Part shown: positions 1 to 8,700 of the stretch, piece by piece
Position numbering within the stretch: the stretch's first letter is position 1
How the letters are laid out: every line of letters starts with the position of its first letter
Assembly: GCA_947625245.1 (NCBI GenBank)
Contig: CANQNO010000016.1
Location: 1-36,896, forward strand
Direction of reading: 5' to 3'
Origin: an uncultured Clostridia bacterium
Lineage (GTDB): Bacteria > Bacillota > Clostridia > Christensenellales > Borkfalkiaceae
Length of the DNA stretch: 36,896 nt
Notes under the pieces: model-generated
Databases searched by the model: none
What the model was told of the DNA's origin: nothing
Seen by the model: the letters and a program-made list of their open reading frames with translations, nothing else
Position numbers and translations under genes: made by a program

Positions 1-2118
1 TGCCGCGTAACAACTCGAGATGGTAACATTTCCCGCCGCTATCCCGACGAGCCCGCCCGCATACACGACGCGCAGCGCGGAGTCGAGCGTGCCATTCGTG
101 GCACGAACCGACGCAGCGCAGGTATTAAATGTGGTTCCTTTGTCGTCCGAGCCGATCGCCACGCCGACGAGCCCGCCCACGACGGAACCGTCGATCGTAA
201 GACCCGACAGGTTGAGGGCGGGAGGGAGATGCGCATCATCGAGATAAGCGCGGACATTTTGGAAGGTGCAGTTCACGGCAAAGCCGACGAGCGCACCCGA
301 AGCGCCGCCCCACTGCTCCGACTCGTTGATGGCGGTAATTATGTGATCCGTTGTTTCGAGAAATGTCGGGTCGTAATTTCTCCGCAATGTGGCAGGGTTG
401 ACGATATCGATGTTTTTGAAGGTACAGCCGTTTGCGTATTCGAACAAGCCGCCCGGATACGAAGAAGCATCGCCACCGTTCCGCGCGGTAAAAATAATGT
501 TTTGAATCTTATAGGAGCCGCTTTGCGGCGTTATTCCGTCCAAAGTAAATGGCTTGTTGCCATCGCACGAATTAACGCTCGCTCCTTGGTTGACCGCCCA
601 GTCGCCCCACAAATCTTGGCGCTTATTATCGTCCGTGATTCCCAATTTCTTCCACAATTCCTCGCGCAGGGACTTTAACAGATTGTAGAAGGTGTCCCCG
701 TCGATGTCCGAATAGAGGTTGGCTGTGTCGATCTTATTTTCACTCTCGAACACCTGCCAAAGATTGGAAAGCGCGCGCATGGAAGAGAGCGAGACCCGAT
801 TAACGCCTTTATCGAGCGAGCTGAAATAAGGGCTCACCTCTTCGGACGTGAGGTTGACGGGAGCATACTTGTCGTCGGCATACCCCCAAATATCTGTCGT
901 CGTGCCCGTCGTCTCCGTCCAAGTTTCGCCGGACAATACGTGCAACTCCATGCGGACGCGGCAAGTCTTGTCAATGGGGATATAGCCCGTTGCCGGAGTA
1001 CTGCTACAAATTTTATCATATAGCTCCTGCGATATCGTGGGATCTTTGTCATTAGGACCTTTCCCAAGTTCAGCATGCTGACGGAACCAATAGGTGATGT
1101 AAGGATTGGACGATTGCGTCATCCAATCGTTGATCGTCGCGCGCGGATAGAAGGGGGCGCTCGCCACCGAAACGATATCGGGATGTATGTTATGTTTCAG
1201 ATATTCCGTCGCGTTGGCGCTCTTTCCCAAGACCGCGCTGTCGATGATAAAGCGCATTATATTTTTGTTGTCTACTATCTTTTGAAGCGTTAATTGATTC
1301 AGCACCGAATCATCGGCTTCAATAGAACCTGCTTGTTTCGTTTGGTATTGGCTATGAAACATCCCCTCGGCATAGACGAGCATTTCATCCCATTTGTCAT
1401 TGTTTTCGGAATCGGGGAACTGAATATAAATTTCCAGCCCCAACGGCAAGTTTGCGATCGATGCATCGGGAGTCCCCCGCATCTCCGCTTCAAGATACAG
1501 TTCCTCGTCCTTTTCCTGTATGCTGACCTTAAACCTCGGCATCGCGATGTCATGCTCGGGCTCGGGCGCTGCCTCGCCGAGGTAAAGACCTATGCGCTTG
1601 CTCTTTAAAGTATGTTCGTTAGCCTGAGGAAGAATATCGGTTAAATCATAATCTTTATCGCTGTAAAAAACTTCGAGAACGTCGGCGGTAGATTCCTTAA
1701 ATACAACCACTATCTTGCCCTTATCCAAAAGCTCGCTGTCTGTAATCGCGCCCGACAAAAGCTGTTCTCTGCCCTTATTGCCCTTTTTGCCAATAAAATT
1801 GTTTATGACAAGCACTTTCTCTTCCGTGCTTTCGTCCATCACCAAATTGATTTCTTCGGCGGCGCCGTTTTCCCTGTCGCACAGAATAAAATATGCCGAC
1901 TCCGCCGAAGTGCCGGCGTTTTTCATGCCGTAGAGCTTGCTCTGCACGGCTACCGCCACCGCGCGGGCGTTGTCGTTCATTTCAGCCATTTTTATTGATT
2001 CGGATTCCGCAAGAATATTCGGCATTGCAATTCCCAGCAAAATCGCCATCAGCGCAACGACCAGCAAAACTTCGACGAGCGTGGTGCCGCGCCTGCTGTT
2101 TAACTTTGTAAATTTCAC
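1..2118 (-). CDS. Prepilin-type N-terminus surface protein with GLUG-like repeats (partial, runs off left edge)
   Basis: An open minus-strand frame of 706 codons runs without a stop from a GTG at 2118 to the window edge, so the C-terminus is missing. GGGG lies about 8 nt before the GTG. The N-terminus is a textbook type IV prepilin leader: a short basic peptide ending RRG, cleaved before TTLVEV, with Glu at +5, followed by a hydrophobic helix (about residues 14-33). The middle is a long globular region I do not recognise. From about residue 556 GLUG-like units begin (GGLFEYANGC, GALVGFAVNC, GGLVGVAIGS, GGLVGIAAGN); the last three start 40 residues apart (608, 648, 688). Pseudopilin-like anchoring plus adhesin-like repeats suggests an exported, membrane- or pilus-associated surface protein; partner assembly genes are not in view. 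The exact function is unknown. Confidence 0.85.
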   Translation of the reverse strand, partial: MKFTKLNSRRGTTLVEVLLVVALMAILLGIAMPNILAESESIKMAEMNDNARAVAVAVQSKLYGMKNAGTSAESAYFILCDRENGAAEEINLVMDESTEEKVLVINNFIGKKGNKGREQLLSGAITDSELLDKGKIVVVFKESTADVLEVFYSDKDYDLTDILPQANEHTLKSKRIGLYLGEAAPEPEHDIAMPRFKVSIQEKDEELYLEAEMRGTPDASIANLPLGLEIYIQFPDSENNDKWDEMLVYAEGMFHSQYQTKQAGSIEADDSVLNQLTLQKIVDNKNIMRFIIDSAVLGKSANATEYLKHNIHPDIVSVASAPFYPRATINDWMTQSSNPYITYWFRQHAELGKGPNDKDPTISQELYDKICSSTPATGYIPIDKTCRVRMELHVLSGETWTETTGTTTDIWGYADDKYAPVNLTSEEVSPYFSSLDKGVNRVSLSSMRALSNLWQVFESENKIDTANLYSDIDGDTFYNLLKSLREELWKKLGITDDNKRQDLWGDWAVNQGASVNSCDGNKPFTLDGITPQSGSYKIQNIIFTARNGGDASSYPGGLFEYANGCTFKNIDIVNPATLRRNYDPTFLETTDHIITAINESEQWGGASGALVGFAVNCTFQNVRAYLDDAHLPPALNLSGLTIDGSVVGGLVGVAIGSDDKGTTFNTCAASVRATNGTLDSALRVVYAGGLVGIAAGNVTISSCYAA

Positions 2119-2162
2119 GGTAATACCCCAGTCAATGTATTTTTTATTGCTTTTCGGCAATA

Positions 2163-2353
2163 AAGTACATAGAATACATTATTATATGTAATTTTACGCA
2201 TACATTTTACCCTATTCTATGCGCTAAGTCAAGAGCATTTTGCCTGAGTATGTCACAAAATTAATATTTTTATGCGGATTTTTCGCTTTGCGGCTTTTTT
2301 AAAGCCGCAATTTTTTTGTAAAAATAACGCGGAATAATGTATTCTATGTACTT
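2163..2353. repeat. Perfect 21-bp inverted repeat flanking a 149-bp spacer
   Basis: Positions 2163-2183 (beginning AAGTACATAGAATAC) are exactly the reverse complement of 2333-2353. The arms face outward around a spacer that contains a terminator-like hairpin. The layout resembles a small MITE-like element or paired regulatory sites; I see no clear target-site duplication. A TATAAT on the minus strand (2181-2186) overlaps the left arm and could belong to the prepilin-like gene's promoter. Confidence 0.75.
2288..2317 (+). terminator. Intrinsic-terminator-like hairpin
   Basis: A 10-bp stem (TTGCGGCTTT / AAAGCCGCAA) with a TTT loop is followed by a run of seven T on the plus strand. No plus-strand gene lies upstream, so it would end either a small RNA or a lost gene. 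Confidence 0.6.
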
Positions 2354-2385
2354 AAACGGGGCGGCAAAAATGCCGCCCCGTTTAA
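2352..2385. repeat. Strong GC-rich hairpin
   Basis: A 15-bp perfect stem (TTAAACGGGGCGGCA and its complement) with an AAAA loop begins at the last two bases of the right inverted-repeat arm. It looks like a bidirectional terminator stem but has only short T tracts. Confidence 0.6.
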
Positions 2386-2393
2386 ATATTTTG

Positions 2394-2420
2394 CGCGCCT
2401 GCGGCGCGTTTTTTTATTTT
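2394..2420 (+). terminator. Intrinsic-terminator-like hairpin upstream of the TetR promoter
   Basis: The stem CGCGCC / GGCGCG with a TGC loop is followed by a T-rich tract (T7, A, T4). It insulates the TetR operon promoter from any transcript coming from the left. Confidence 0.6.
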
Positions 2421-2434
2421 ATTGCTTAAAACAG

Positions 2435-2476
2435 TTGACACGGTGTCAGAGCTGTGTTAAAATTGACACGGTGTCA
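2435..2476 (+). promoter_or_regulatory. Promoter and twin palindromic operators of the TetR operon
   Basis: TTGACA (2435-2440), a 17-nt spacer and TAAAAT (2458-2463) form a near-consensus vegetative promoter. The 13-bp palindrome TGACACGGTGTCA occurs twice, at 2436-2448 (over the -35) and 2464-2476 (over the expected start point). Their centres are 28 bp apart. A repressor bound at both would cover the whole promoter, so autorepression by the TetR protein encoded just downstream is the natural reading. Confidence 0.88.
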
Positions 2477-2501
2477 GAATACATTGAAAGAGAGAAACAT
2501 T

Positions 2502-3131
2502 ATGCCAAAAGGTTCCAAAGAATTATCCGAAATTAGAAAGGAAGAAATTATAAACGCCTGCGAAAAGTTATATGAGACGAAGAGTTTTAAGGATATTACG
2601 ATAAAGGATATAGGCGAGGTAACTTCTTTTACCCGCACTTCCATTTACAACTATTTTTGCACTAAGGAAGAAATTTTTCTTGCCCTGTTAAAAAGGGAAT
2701 ATGAAAAGTGGATAAAAAGTCTGAACGACCTTACGCTAAACAACGAAAGCCTTTCCGTGGAAGAAATTGCCTCCTCCCTTGCCCGTACTCTCGAGGACAG
2801 GCGGCTGCTTTTAAAGCTTATGGCTATGAATAACTATGACATGGAAGAAAACAGCCGCACGGAAAATCTTGCGGAGTTTAAGGGGGCGTACGGCGAATCG
2901 CTACGTGCGCTCGACAGGTATTTTAAAAAATTTACGGGTTTTTCCGAAGCCGCGCGGCAAGAACTGCTGTATATCTTTCTTCCGTTTGTGTACGGCGTAT
3001 ATCCGTATGCGGAGGTCACCGAAAAACAGCGCGCCGCCATGGCAAAAGCGAACGCGCCGTTTGTTTATCACTCTGTTTATGAACTGACTTATAATTGTGT
3101 TAAAAATCTGCTGAAAGGCAAAGGAGAATAA
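2502..3131 (+). CDS. TetR/AcrR family transcriptional regulator
   Basis: A 209-residue protein with the TetR-type N-terminal helix-turn-helix at about residues 31-53 (DITIKDIGEV...SIYNYF) and a divergent all-helical ligand-binding C-terminal half, the usual length for the family. I chose the ATG at 2502 because an in-frame start 16 codons earlier would lie upstream of the predicted transcription start. Twin palindromes over the promoter point to autorepression, relieved by an unknown ligand. It leads an operon with a carboxymuconolactone decarboxylase-cupin fusion, a small monooxygenase and an Fe-S flavoprotein-like reductase, so the inducer may be a quinone or other electrophile; that last step is inference. 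Confidence 0.9.
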   Translation: MPKGSKELSEIRKEEIINACEKLYETKSFKDITIKDIGEVTSFTRTSIYNYFCTKEEIFLALLKREYEKWIKSLNDLTLNNESLSVEEIASSLARTLEDRRLLLKLMAMNNYDMEENSRTENLAEFKGAYGESLRALDRYFKKFTGFSEAARQELLYIFLPFVYGVYPYAEVTEKQRAAMAKANAPFVYHSVYELTYNCVKNLLKGKGE

Positions 3132-3135
3132 AATT

Positions 3136-3894
3136 ATGAAAAGGGAAAAAATCACGCAGGACGCCGGAAGAAAGGCTTTGGGGGAGTTCGCCCCCGACTT
3201 TGCGCACTTTAACGACGACGTGCTCTTCGGCGAGAATTGGAACAACGGCGATATAGACCACAAGACGCGTTGCATAATAACGGTAGTCGCGCTTATGGCT
3301 TCGGGCATTACGGACAGCTCGCTGAAATACCATTTGGAAAACGCCAAAAAAGCGGGCGTTACCAAAAAGGAGATGGCCGCCGCAGTAACCCACGTTGCGT
3401 TTTACGCCGGCTGGCCGAAAGCGTGGGCGGTGTTCAATATGGCAAAGGACGTATGGGCGGAAGAGAGCGCCGAAACCGCAATGGCGGCGCATGCAAACGA
3501 GATGGTATTCCCCATCGGCGCGCCCAACGACGGCTTTAAGCAATATTTCAGCGGAAAGAGCTATCTTGCTCCCCTTTCCAAAGAACAGGTCGGCATTTTC
3601 AACGTCACGTTTGAGCCTTCCTGCCGCAATAATTGGCATATACACCGCGCCGGAAAGGGCGGCGGGCAAATTTTGATTTGCGTAGCGGGGCGCGGCTACT
3701 ATCAGGAGTGGGGCAAAAAAGCCATTGAAATGAAGCCGGGCGACGTAATCAACATCCCCGCCGGAGTAAAGCATTGGCACGGCGCGGCTAAAGACAGCTG
3801 GTTCTCCCACCTTGCCATAGAGGTTCCGGGCGAAAACAGCTCTAACGAGTGGCTGGAACCCGTAAAAGACGAAGAATACAACAAGCTTAAGTGA
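3136..3894 (+). CDS. Carboxymuconolactone decarboxylase (CMD)-cupin fusion protein
   Basis: A 252-residue protein with two domains. Residues about 20-110 match the CMD/AhpD-like helical fold (KTRCIITVVALMASGITD, then YHLENAKKAGVTKKEM), including a His at 66. Residues about 150-235 are a cupin barrel with the paired metal-ligand signatures WHIH (167-170) and PAGVKHWH (208-215). Both are found in small-molecule detoxification and ring-cleavage enzymes, but the substrate cannot be read from sequence. The start has AAAGGAGAA placed well upstream, only 4 nt separate it from the tetR stop, and it ends overlapping the ribosome site of the next gene. The classic AhpD CxxC is not present, so peroxidase activity is doubtful. 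Confidence 0.88.
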   Translation: MKREKITQDAGRKALGEFAPDFAHFNDDVLFGENWNNGDIDHKTRCIITVVALMASGITDSSLKYHLENAKKAGVTKKEMAAAVTHVAFYAGWPKAWAVFNMAKDVWAEESAETAMAAHANEMVFPIGAPNDGFKQYFSGKSYLAPLSKEQVGIFNVTFEPSCRNNWHIHRAGKGGGQILICVAGRGYYQEWGKKAIEMKPGDVINIPAGVKHWHGAAKDSWFSHLAIEVPGENSSNEWLEPVKDEEYNKLK

Positions 3895-3902
3895 GGCTAA
3901 GT

Positions 3903-4193
3903 ATGCCGCTTACGGTCAATATCCGCTATACGGGCACGGACGGCAACGCAAAAAAGTTTGCGGAAGAAATGAAAGAGAGCGGGCTTGTGGATAAGGTCCG
4001 CTCCGAAAAAGGCAATCTTCGCTATGAATATTTTCTTCCCTTAGACGATCCCGAAACGGTGCTTCTAATCGACGTTTGGGAAAGCGAAGAGGCGCTCGGC
4101 TTCCACCACAAAAGCCCGATGATGAAAGAGATTGCCGCCCTGCGTGAAAAGTATCGGCTTAAAATGAAAGTGCAAAAATATAAGGAACTTTAA
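3903..4193 (+). CDS. Small antibiotic-biosynthesis-monooxygenase (ABM) domain protein
   Basis: A 96-residue protein with the compact ferredoxin-like ABM fold: RYEYFLPLDDPETVLLIDVWESEEALGFHHKSPMM is a typical core split by the DVWES strand and the conserved HxxS(P) segment, as in YgiN-type quinol monooxygenases. I start it at the ATG at 3903, which has GAGG 6 nt upstream; a GTG at 3891 would place the ribosome site inside the gene. It lies 8 nt after the CMD-cupin stop and 12 nt before the reductase gene, so it is clearly co-transcribed. A role in quinone/quinol or other aromatic turnover fits the neighbours, but the substrate is unknown. Confidence 0.82.
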   Translation: MPLTVNIRYTGTDGNAKKFAEEMKESGLVDKVRSEKGNLRYEYFLPLDDPETVLLIDVWESEEALGFHHKSPMMKEIAALREKYRLKMKVQKYKEL

Positions 4194-4205
4194 AGGAGAA
4201 AAATT

Positions 4206-4745
4206 ATGAACAAAAAAGTTTTGATAATATCTTCGAGCTACAGGACGAAAGGCAATTCGGCGAGGCTTGCCGAAGAATTTTTTAAGGGCGCTTCGGAGGC
4301 TGGCAACGAGGTTGAGCTGATTTCCCTGCACGATAAAAATATAGCCTTCTGCCGCGGGTGCCTTGCCTGCCAAAGGACAAAAAGATGCGCTGTTCCGGAC
4401 GACGCCGATATAATACGCGAAAAGATGCTCCGCGCGGACGTGTTGGTCTTTGCCACACCCGTATACTATTACGGAATAAGCGGACAGCTTAAAACACTGC
4501 TTGACAGGTGCAACCCGCTGTATTCTTCGGACTATAAATTCCGCGATGTGTACCTGCTGTTTGCAGCGGCGGAAAACAGCGAAGAAGCCGAAAAAAGAAC
4601 GCTGGACAGCTTTGACGGCTGGGTAGTATGCTTTGAAAAGGCGCGCCTTAAGGGCTATGTGTTCTGCGGCGGCGTGAACGGCGTTGACGATATAGACGGA
4701 AACCCTAAGCTTGAAGAAGCCCGTAATATGGGAAGAACAATTTAA
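4206..4745 (+). CDS. NAD(P)H-dependent FMN reductase / iron-sulfur flavoprotein-like
   Basis: A 179-residue flavodoxin-fold protein. The N-terminus IISSSYRTKGNSARLAEEF is the FMN phosphate loop of the NADPH-dependent FMN reductase family, and FATPVYYYGISGQLKTLLDR (83-102) is the second flavin-binding segment. Cysteines at 49, 52, 55 and 61 give CX2CX2CX5C, the compact motif that binds a 4Fe-4S cluster in archaeal and clostridial iron-sulfur flavoproteins. AAAGGAGAA precedes the ATG. As last intact gene of the TetR operon it could supply electrons to, or directly reduce, the quinone-like compounds the other members handle. That pathway role is inferred from context. Confidence 0.87.
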   Translation: MNKKVLIISSSYRTKGNSARLAEEFFKGASEAGNEVELISLHDKNIAFCRGCLACQRTKRCAVPDDADIIREKMLRADVLVFATPVYYYGISGQLKTLLDRCNPLYSSDYKFRDVYLLFAAAENSEEAEKRTLDSFDGWVVCFEKARLKGYVFCGGVNGVDDIDGNPKLEEARNMGRTI

Positions 4746-4811
4746 TTTTTACATATCCGTAAAATTAAAAGCACGGTTAAAAAACGTAAAATCGGATAAT
4801 CGGCTTAAAAG

Positions 4812-5300
4812 CTGAATAGGTTCACTAAGGCGATAGATTTTCATGCACATATCATCACCCCCGAATATAATTGGGGCTTAAAGTCTTTGGGTATTAACCC
4901 TCTTGCCGTAGACGGGTTTGATTTGCCCGACCGAAGCGCGGAAAAACACCTTGAATTTATGAGGGAAGCGGAAATCGGGCATAGCGTACTTTCCTCGCCC
5001 ACTCCCCATCTATCGGGGGATGACGGAAGATTTGTTGCAAAAATTCACAGGGAAGTAAATGCTTTTATGGCGGAAGTTTGCAAAAAATATTCCGACAAGT
5101 TTTCCTTTGTCGCTTCCGTTCCTCTCCCGTATAAGAAAGAGGCGATAGAAGAATACCGATTTGCGAAAAAAAAGCTCGGCGCTATAGGCGTAAAACTTAC
5201 GACAAACGCGGACGGCGTTTATTTGGGCGATCTCTCTCGACGGTTTTATGGCTGAATTGGACAAAGACAACGTGTGCTTGCGGGTAATCCCGCCACCGCG
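4812..5300 (+). pseudogene. Decayed amidohydrolase (ACMSD-like, amidohydrolase 2 family)
   Basis: Reading from 4812 gives TKAIDFHAHIITPEYNWG, the metal-binding HxH strand of metal-dependent hydrolases, then 100 more recognisable residues (REVNAFMAEVCKKYSDKFSFVASVPLP). The frame has no ATG/GTG/TTG with a ribosome site in front of the HxH motif and stops at 5255. The family's next segment (SLDGFMAELDKDN) continues in another frame from 5233. The break falls in a TCTCTCTC run at 5231-5238, so loss of one TC unit explains it. After about 5275 homology ends abruptly at a fragment of another gene. It probably once belonged to the upstream redox operon. Confidence 0.8.
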
Positions 5301-5639
5301 CCCGATTCCCCGACGAGGGAAGATTTTGACTTTATCGGCTGGTTCCGTTCGGCAGACGAAAATGCAACGCTGTGGAACTTTTCCACTGACCGTGTAAACA
5401 GCGATCTCACGCTCTACGCACATTGGACGGAAATAGAAGAAACGCCCGCGCCTTCGGATACGCTCACGTTTGAAAAAAGCACGGCGGGAGAAGGCTATAT
5501 CGTCACGGGAGATAGCGGACAAGCGGCAAATATCGTAATACCCGACGAATACAACGGCGCAAATTGGCTTTCGGGCGAACGGTTTTCTTCTTCCCCCACT
5601 CAAACCGAAGTTGAAAATTGGATAAACGGTTTAATGTAA
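5274..5639 (+). pseudogene. Fragment of an InlB-B-repeat / BspA-like surface protein
   Basis: A 121-residue open frame reads PTREDFDFIGWFRSADE...NSDLTLYAHWTE, a typical Listeria-Bacteroides (InlB B, beta-grasp) repeat, followed by GYIVTGDSGQAANIVIPDEYNG, which resembles the start of a BspA leucine-rich repeat. No signal peptide, no ribosome site and no anchor are present, and the first codons coincide with the end of the decayed amidohydrolase. This is the internal remnant of a large cell-surface protein, fused by deletion to its neighbour. Confidence 0.72.
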
Positions 5640-5678
5640 CCCGCACCCGTTGCTATTTTGAATATAATTTGGTAAAAC

Positions 5679-5720
5679 AAAAAGGACGTAAGTTGAACAT
5701 TATCAATTAACGTCCTTTTT
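5679..5720 (-). terminator. Intrinsic terminator of the helicase gene
   Basis: AAAAAGGACGT (5679-5689) pairs with ACGTCCTTTTT (5710-5720). Read on the minus strand the stem is followed by TTTTTGTTTT, directly downstream of the helicase stop. Confidence 0.8.
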
Positions 5721-5753
5721 AGATAAATACCTTATAACTACAATAAGGTAAAT

Positions 5754-8700
5754 TTATTTTTTGCAATAAAACTTTTTTATTGCCTCTAAAAATCTTAAAC
5801 CATACTCATTATATGTAGTTTCGCTAAACCCGTTGAGTGAAATAAATTCTTCTCTCGTTTCGGGGCGATAGGTTGCAAGGCTTACCAATTTTTGATTATT
5901 AATTACCTTATAAGGCGCGATTTCTTTCTCTTTGGCGATATCAAAACGCAGAGCACGCAGAGCCGTTAAAAGCTCCATATCGGTAATAATATTGCCCTCA
6001 TCATCTGCGACAACATTAAAATTATCTTTACCGATAAGCGTTGTTTTATGCACTTCGGCTTTTTTGCGCTCCGAAGCGACAGGCTTTTCATCGGTAGATT
6101 TTATCTGCGGCATTTGCGTGGGAATTCCTTTTTGATAAAGTGGTTTATCGGCTGATAAATCATCTTCAAATCCCGTGGTAAGCCAACGCTTGTAATAATC
6201 TCGGCTCATACGCCTGTCGCAACCCGTTCCGTCGGCTTTATAATTTGTACAGCCCAAAATATAATTGTCTCCTGTTTTTGCCTTTTTGACGACAAGATAA
6301 CCGTCTTGACAACTGTCGCATTTTTGGATAGAAAAATCACCGCCTCCAATCTCATTGGTCATAAAACTGCAAATTTCAGGTTCGTTTGTACACAACCATA
6401 AACGAAAGCCGTAATCTTTTTTATATCTTAACTGCAAAGGATAGCCGCAGACAGGACATTTTTTTATAGTACCAATATTTGTTTCATTTTCTTTATTGAG
6501 TTCCCCGTGCACGGTAATGTTAGGATAATCTTTTATTAATTCCAAAATAAATTCCGACGGATGATTTTCGGGTGTTACAATAAACACTCTGTTTTTAGTT
6601 CGTGTCATAGCCACATAAAACAGCCGCCTTTCTTCCGCATACTCTATTGAAGTATCGTCTTTAATAACATACTTCATCACGGGGTCATCATCAACTTTTG
6701 CGGGGAAGCCGTAAAGTTCATTTCTCGCATTTACAATGATTACATTATCATAACCCAAACCCTTTGAGCTATGAGCCGTCAAAAATTCCAATTTTGCTTT
6801 CGGATATTTCTTGCTGAAAATTTTACCGTTGTTTTCGTCATAAACGAAATCATTTGAAAAGCATAAGTTGCGGGCATCAAAGTTAAATCGCCCAATCAAC
6901 AAAATTGATGAGTTTAAACTTTTACCCTCTCGCTTATTCTGTTCTAAAATTTTTCCGATAAGTTCTTCAACCTGCTTGCCGAGTTGAAAATATTTACCGC
7001 CTTTGCCCTTAAATTCTTTTTTGTCGTAATCTTCACTGTAAGTGTGGATAATGACGGGCTTTTGAATATGTTTGGGGGAAATAAGAGATTTTTTAATTTG
7101 CGTTTCGTTCTTCTGAACAAAATTTCCTGCAATATCTATAACTTCCTGTGCGTTACGGTAAGTCTTTGTAATTTTCAGTTCTTGCCCGTAACCCATAATA
7201 GAGCAGAAGTGAGTAAACAAGGAAATATCCGAGCCGCTAAACGCATATATAGACTGCCAATCATCACCCACAGCTATAATTTTAGCATTACAGATTTTTG
7301 ATAATTCTTTTGTTAAATCAAAACGTTGTCTTGAAATATCTTGATATTCGTCAACTATAATGTATTTATAATCAAGCTTCTCGTTGGCGTTTTGCTTTTC
7401 ACGCAAAATTCTCGCGGAGTCGTTAATCATATCTTGGAAATCGATAGCGTTTTCTTCCGATAATCTTTTTTGATACTCTAAATAACACGCCTTGCAAACA
7501 TCAAAAAATAATTTTGTGCGGACATTTGCGTTGGTTCTTTCAAAACGATAGAAATCATCAAGCGTATATCCGTTTGTTTTGAAATTATTTATAAAGGTGC
7601 AGATGAGTTTTACCAGCTTTAATATGTATTTATTTTCTTCGGTATTGACGAGCTTTGTAAATACTTCTTCCGACGGACGGCTATTCAATACAAAACCATT
7701 TTCTTCAAGCTGTTCTTTTAAATGCTCTAAAAAATCACGTCTGTCATTGTATTGAGAATATGTATAAATCAAGGTACTGCCGTGCTTTTTATGCAAGGCA
7801 ATTTTATCTTGAATTTCCTGCTTATATCTATTGAGTTCTTCGGCGGTATAAAAACTATGCCTACCATTTTCGGTTATACCGAAATGCTCAATATAGGCAA
7901 CTTTATTCCCCTGTCTGATACAGAAATCGGGAGTATAGGGCTTTTTGGCTTTTAAAATGTGATAAGGATAAATTTCCTCATAGTTATAATCGATTTGATT
8001 TAAGTAAAGGAAGTTTGCAATTTTAACTTCTTGGGCGGAACGTAAAATTTCATTTGTAATGGTGGTAACTTTGTGAGTGCGCCTGTCGATGATTTGCGCG
8101 TTATACTCATTGACATTACTTTTTAAGGTGCTGAAATCGGCTTTGGCGATATAGTTAAAAAACAGGTTAATATCATCGCCCTCGTATGGAGCGTCGAAAT
8201 AAGAGCCGAAGAACATAATCAGTTTATCGACTAATTCGGGTTGAGTAAGGATATTGACTTTTAAATAGTTATTTACGCTATTAAAAAGGAAACCATCACC
8301 GACAATTTTCTTTTTATTATCTTCCTGTTGGCGCAAAATTGCGTATCCCGTACTATGAAAGGTCGTAATAGGGCAAGGAATTAAAAGCCCTGTATTTATT
8401 CTTTCTTTTAACTCACCAACCGCCTTATTGGTAAAGGATATAACAAGAATTTGTTTAGGGTCAATGTGTTTCTTTTCAACCAAATATCTTACTTTTGCCG
8501 CAACGGTTGTTGTTTTACCTGCGCCTGCGCCGGCGATTATCAAAGTGTAATCTTCGTCAGATAAAATTACCCTGCGCTGTTCTGCATCAAGGTTTATATT
8601 GGGGTCAACTTCGTATAAGATTTTATCTAAATAGGATTTTTCCGAAGATAAATGACTATGTATAAAAGCCTCATTATGTTCGGCAAAGATTGTAGAGCCT

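Larger units (their letters stand above)
2119..2434. other. Intergenic region without a gene but with nested repeats and hairpins
   Basis: No convincing open frame is present. The stretch holds a perfect 21-bp inverted repeat (arms 2163-2183 and 2333-2353) and three successive hairpins (2288-2310, 2352-2385, 2394-2408). A weak plus-strand promoter (TTGCTT at 2147-2152, 17 nt, TAGAAT at 2170-2175) precedes the first hairpin. It separates the divergent prepilin-like and TetR genes. Confidence 0.7.

Noticed and set aside
3100-3810. A 236-codon minus-strand open frame opposite the CMD-cupin gene
   Set aside because: Antisense shadow; the plus-strand product is clearly recognisable.
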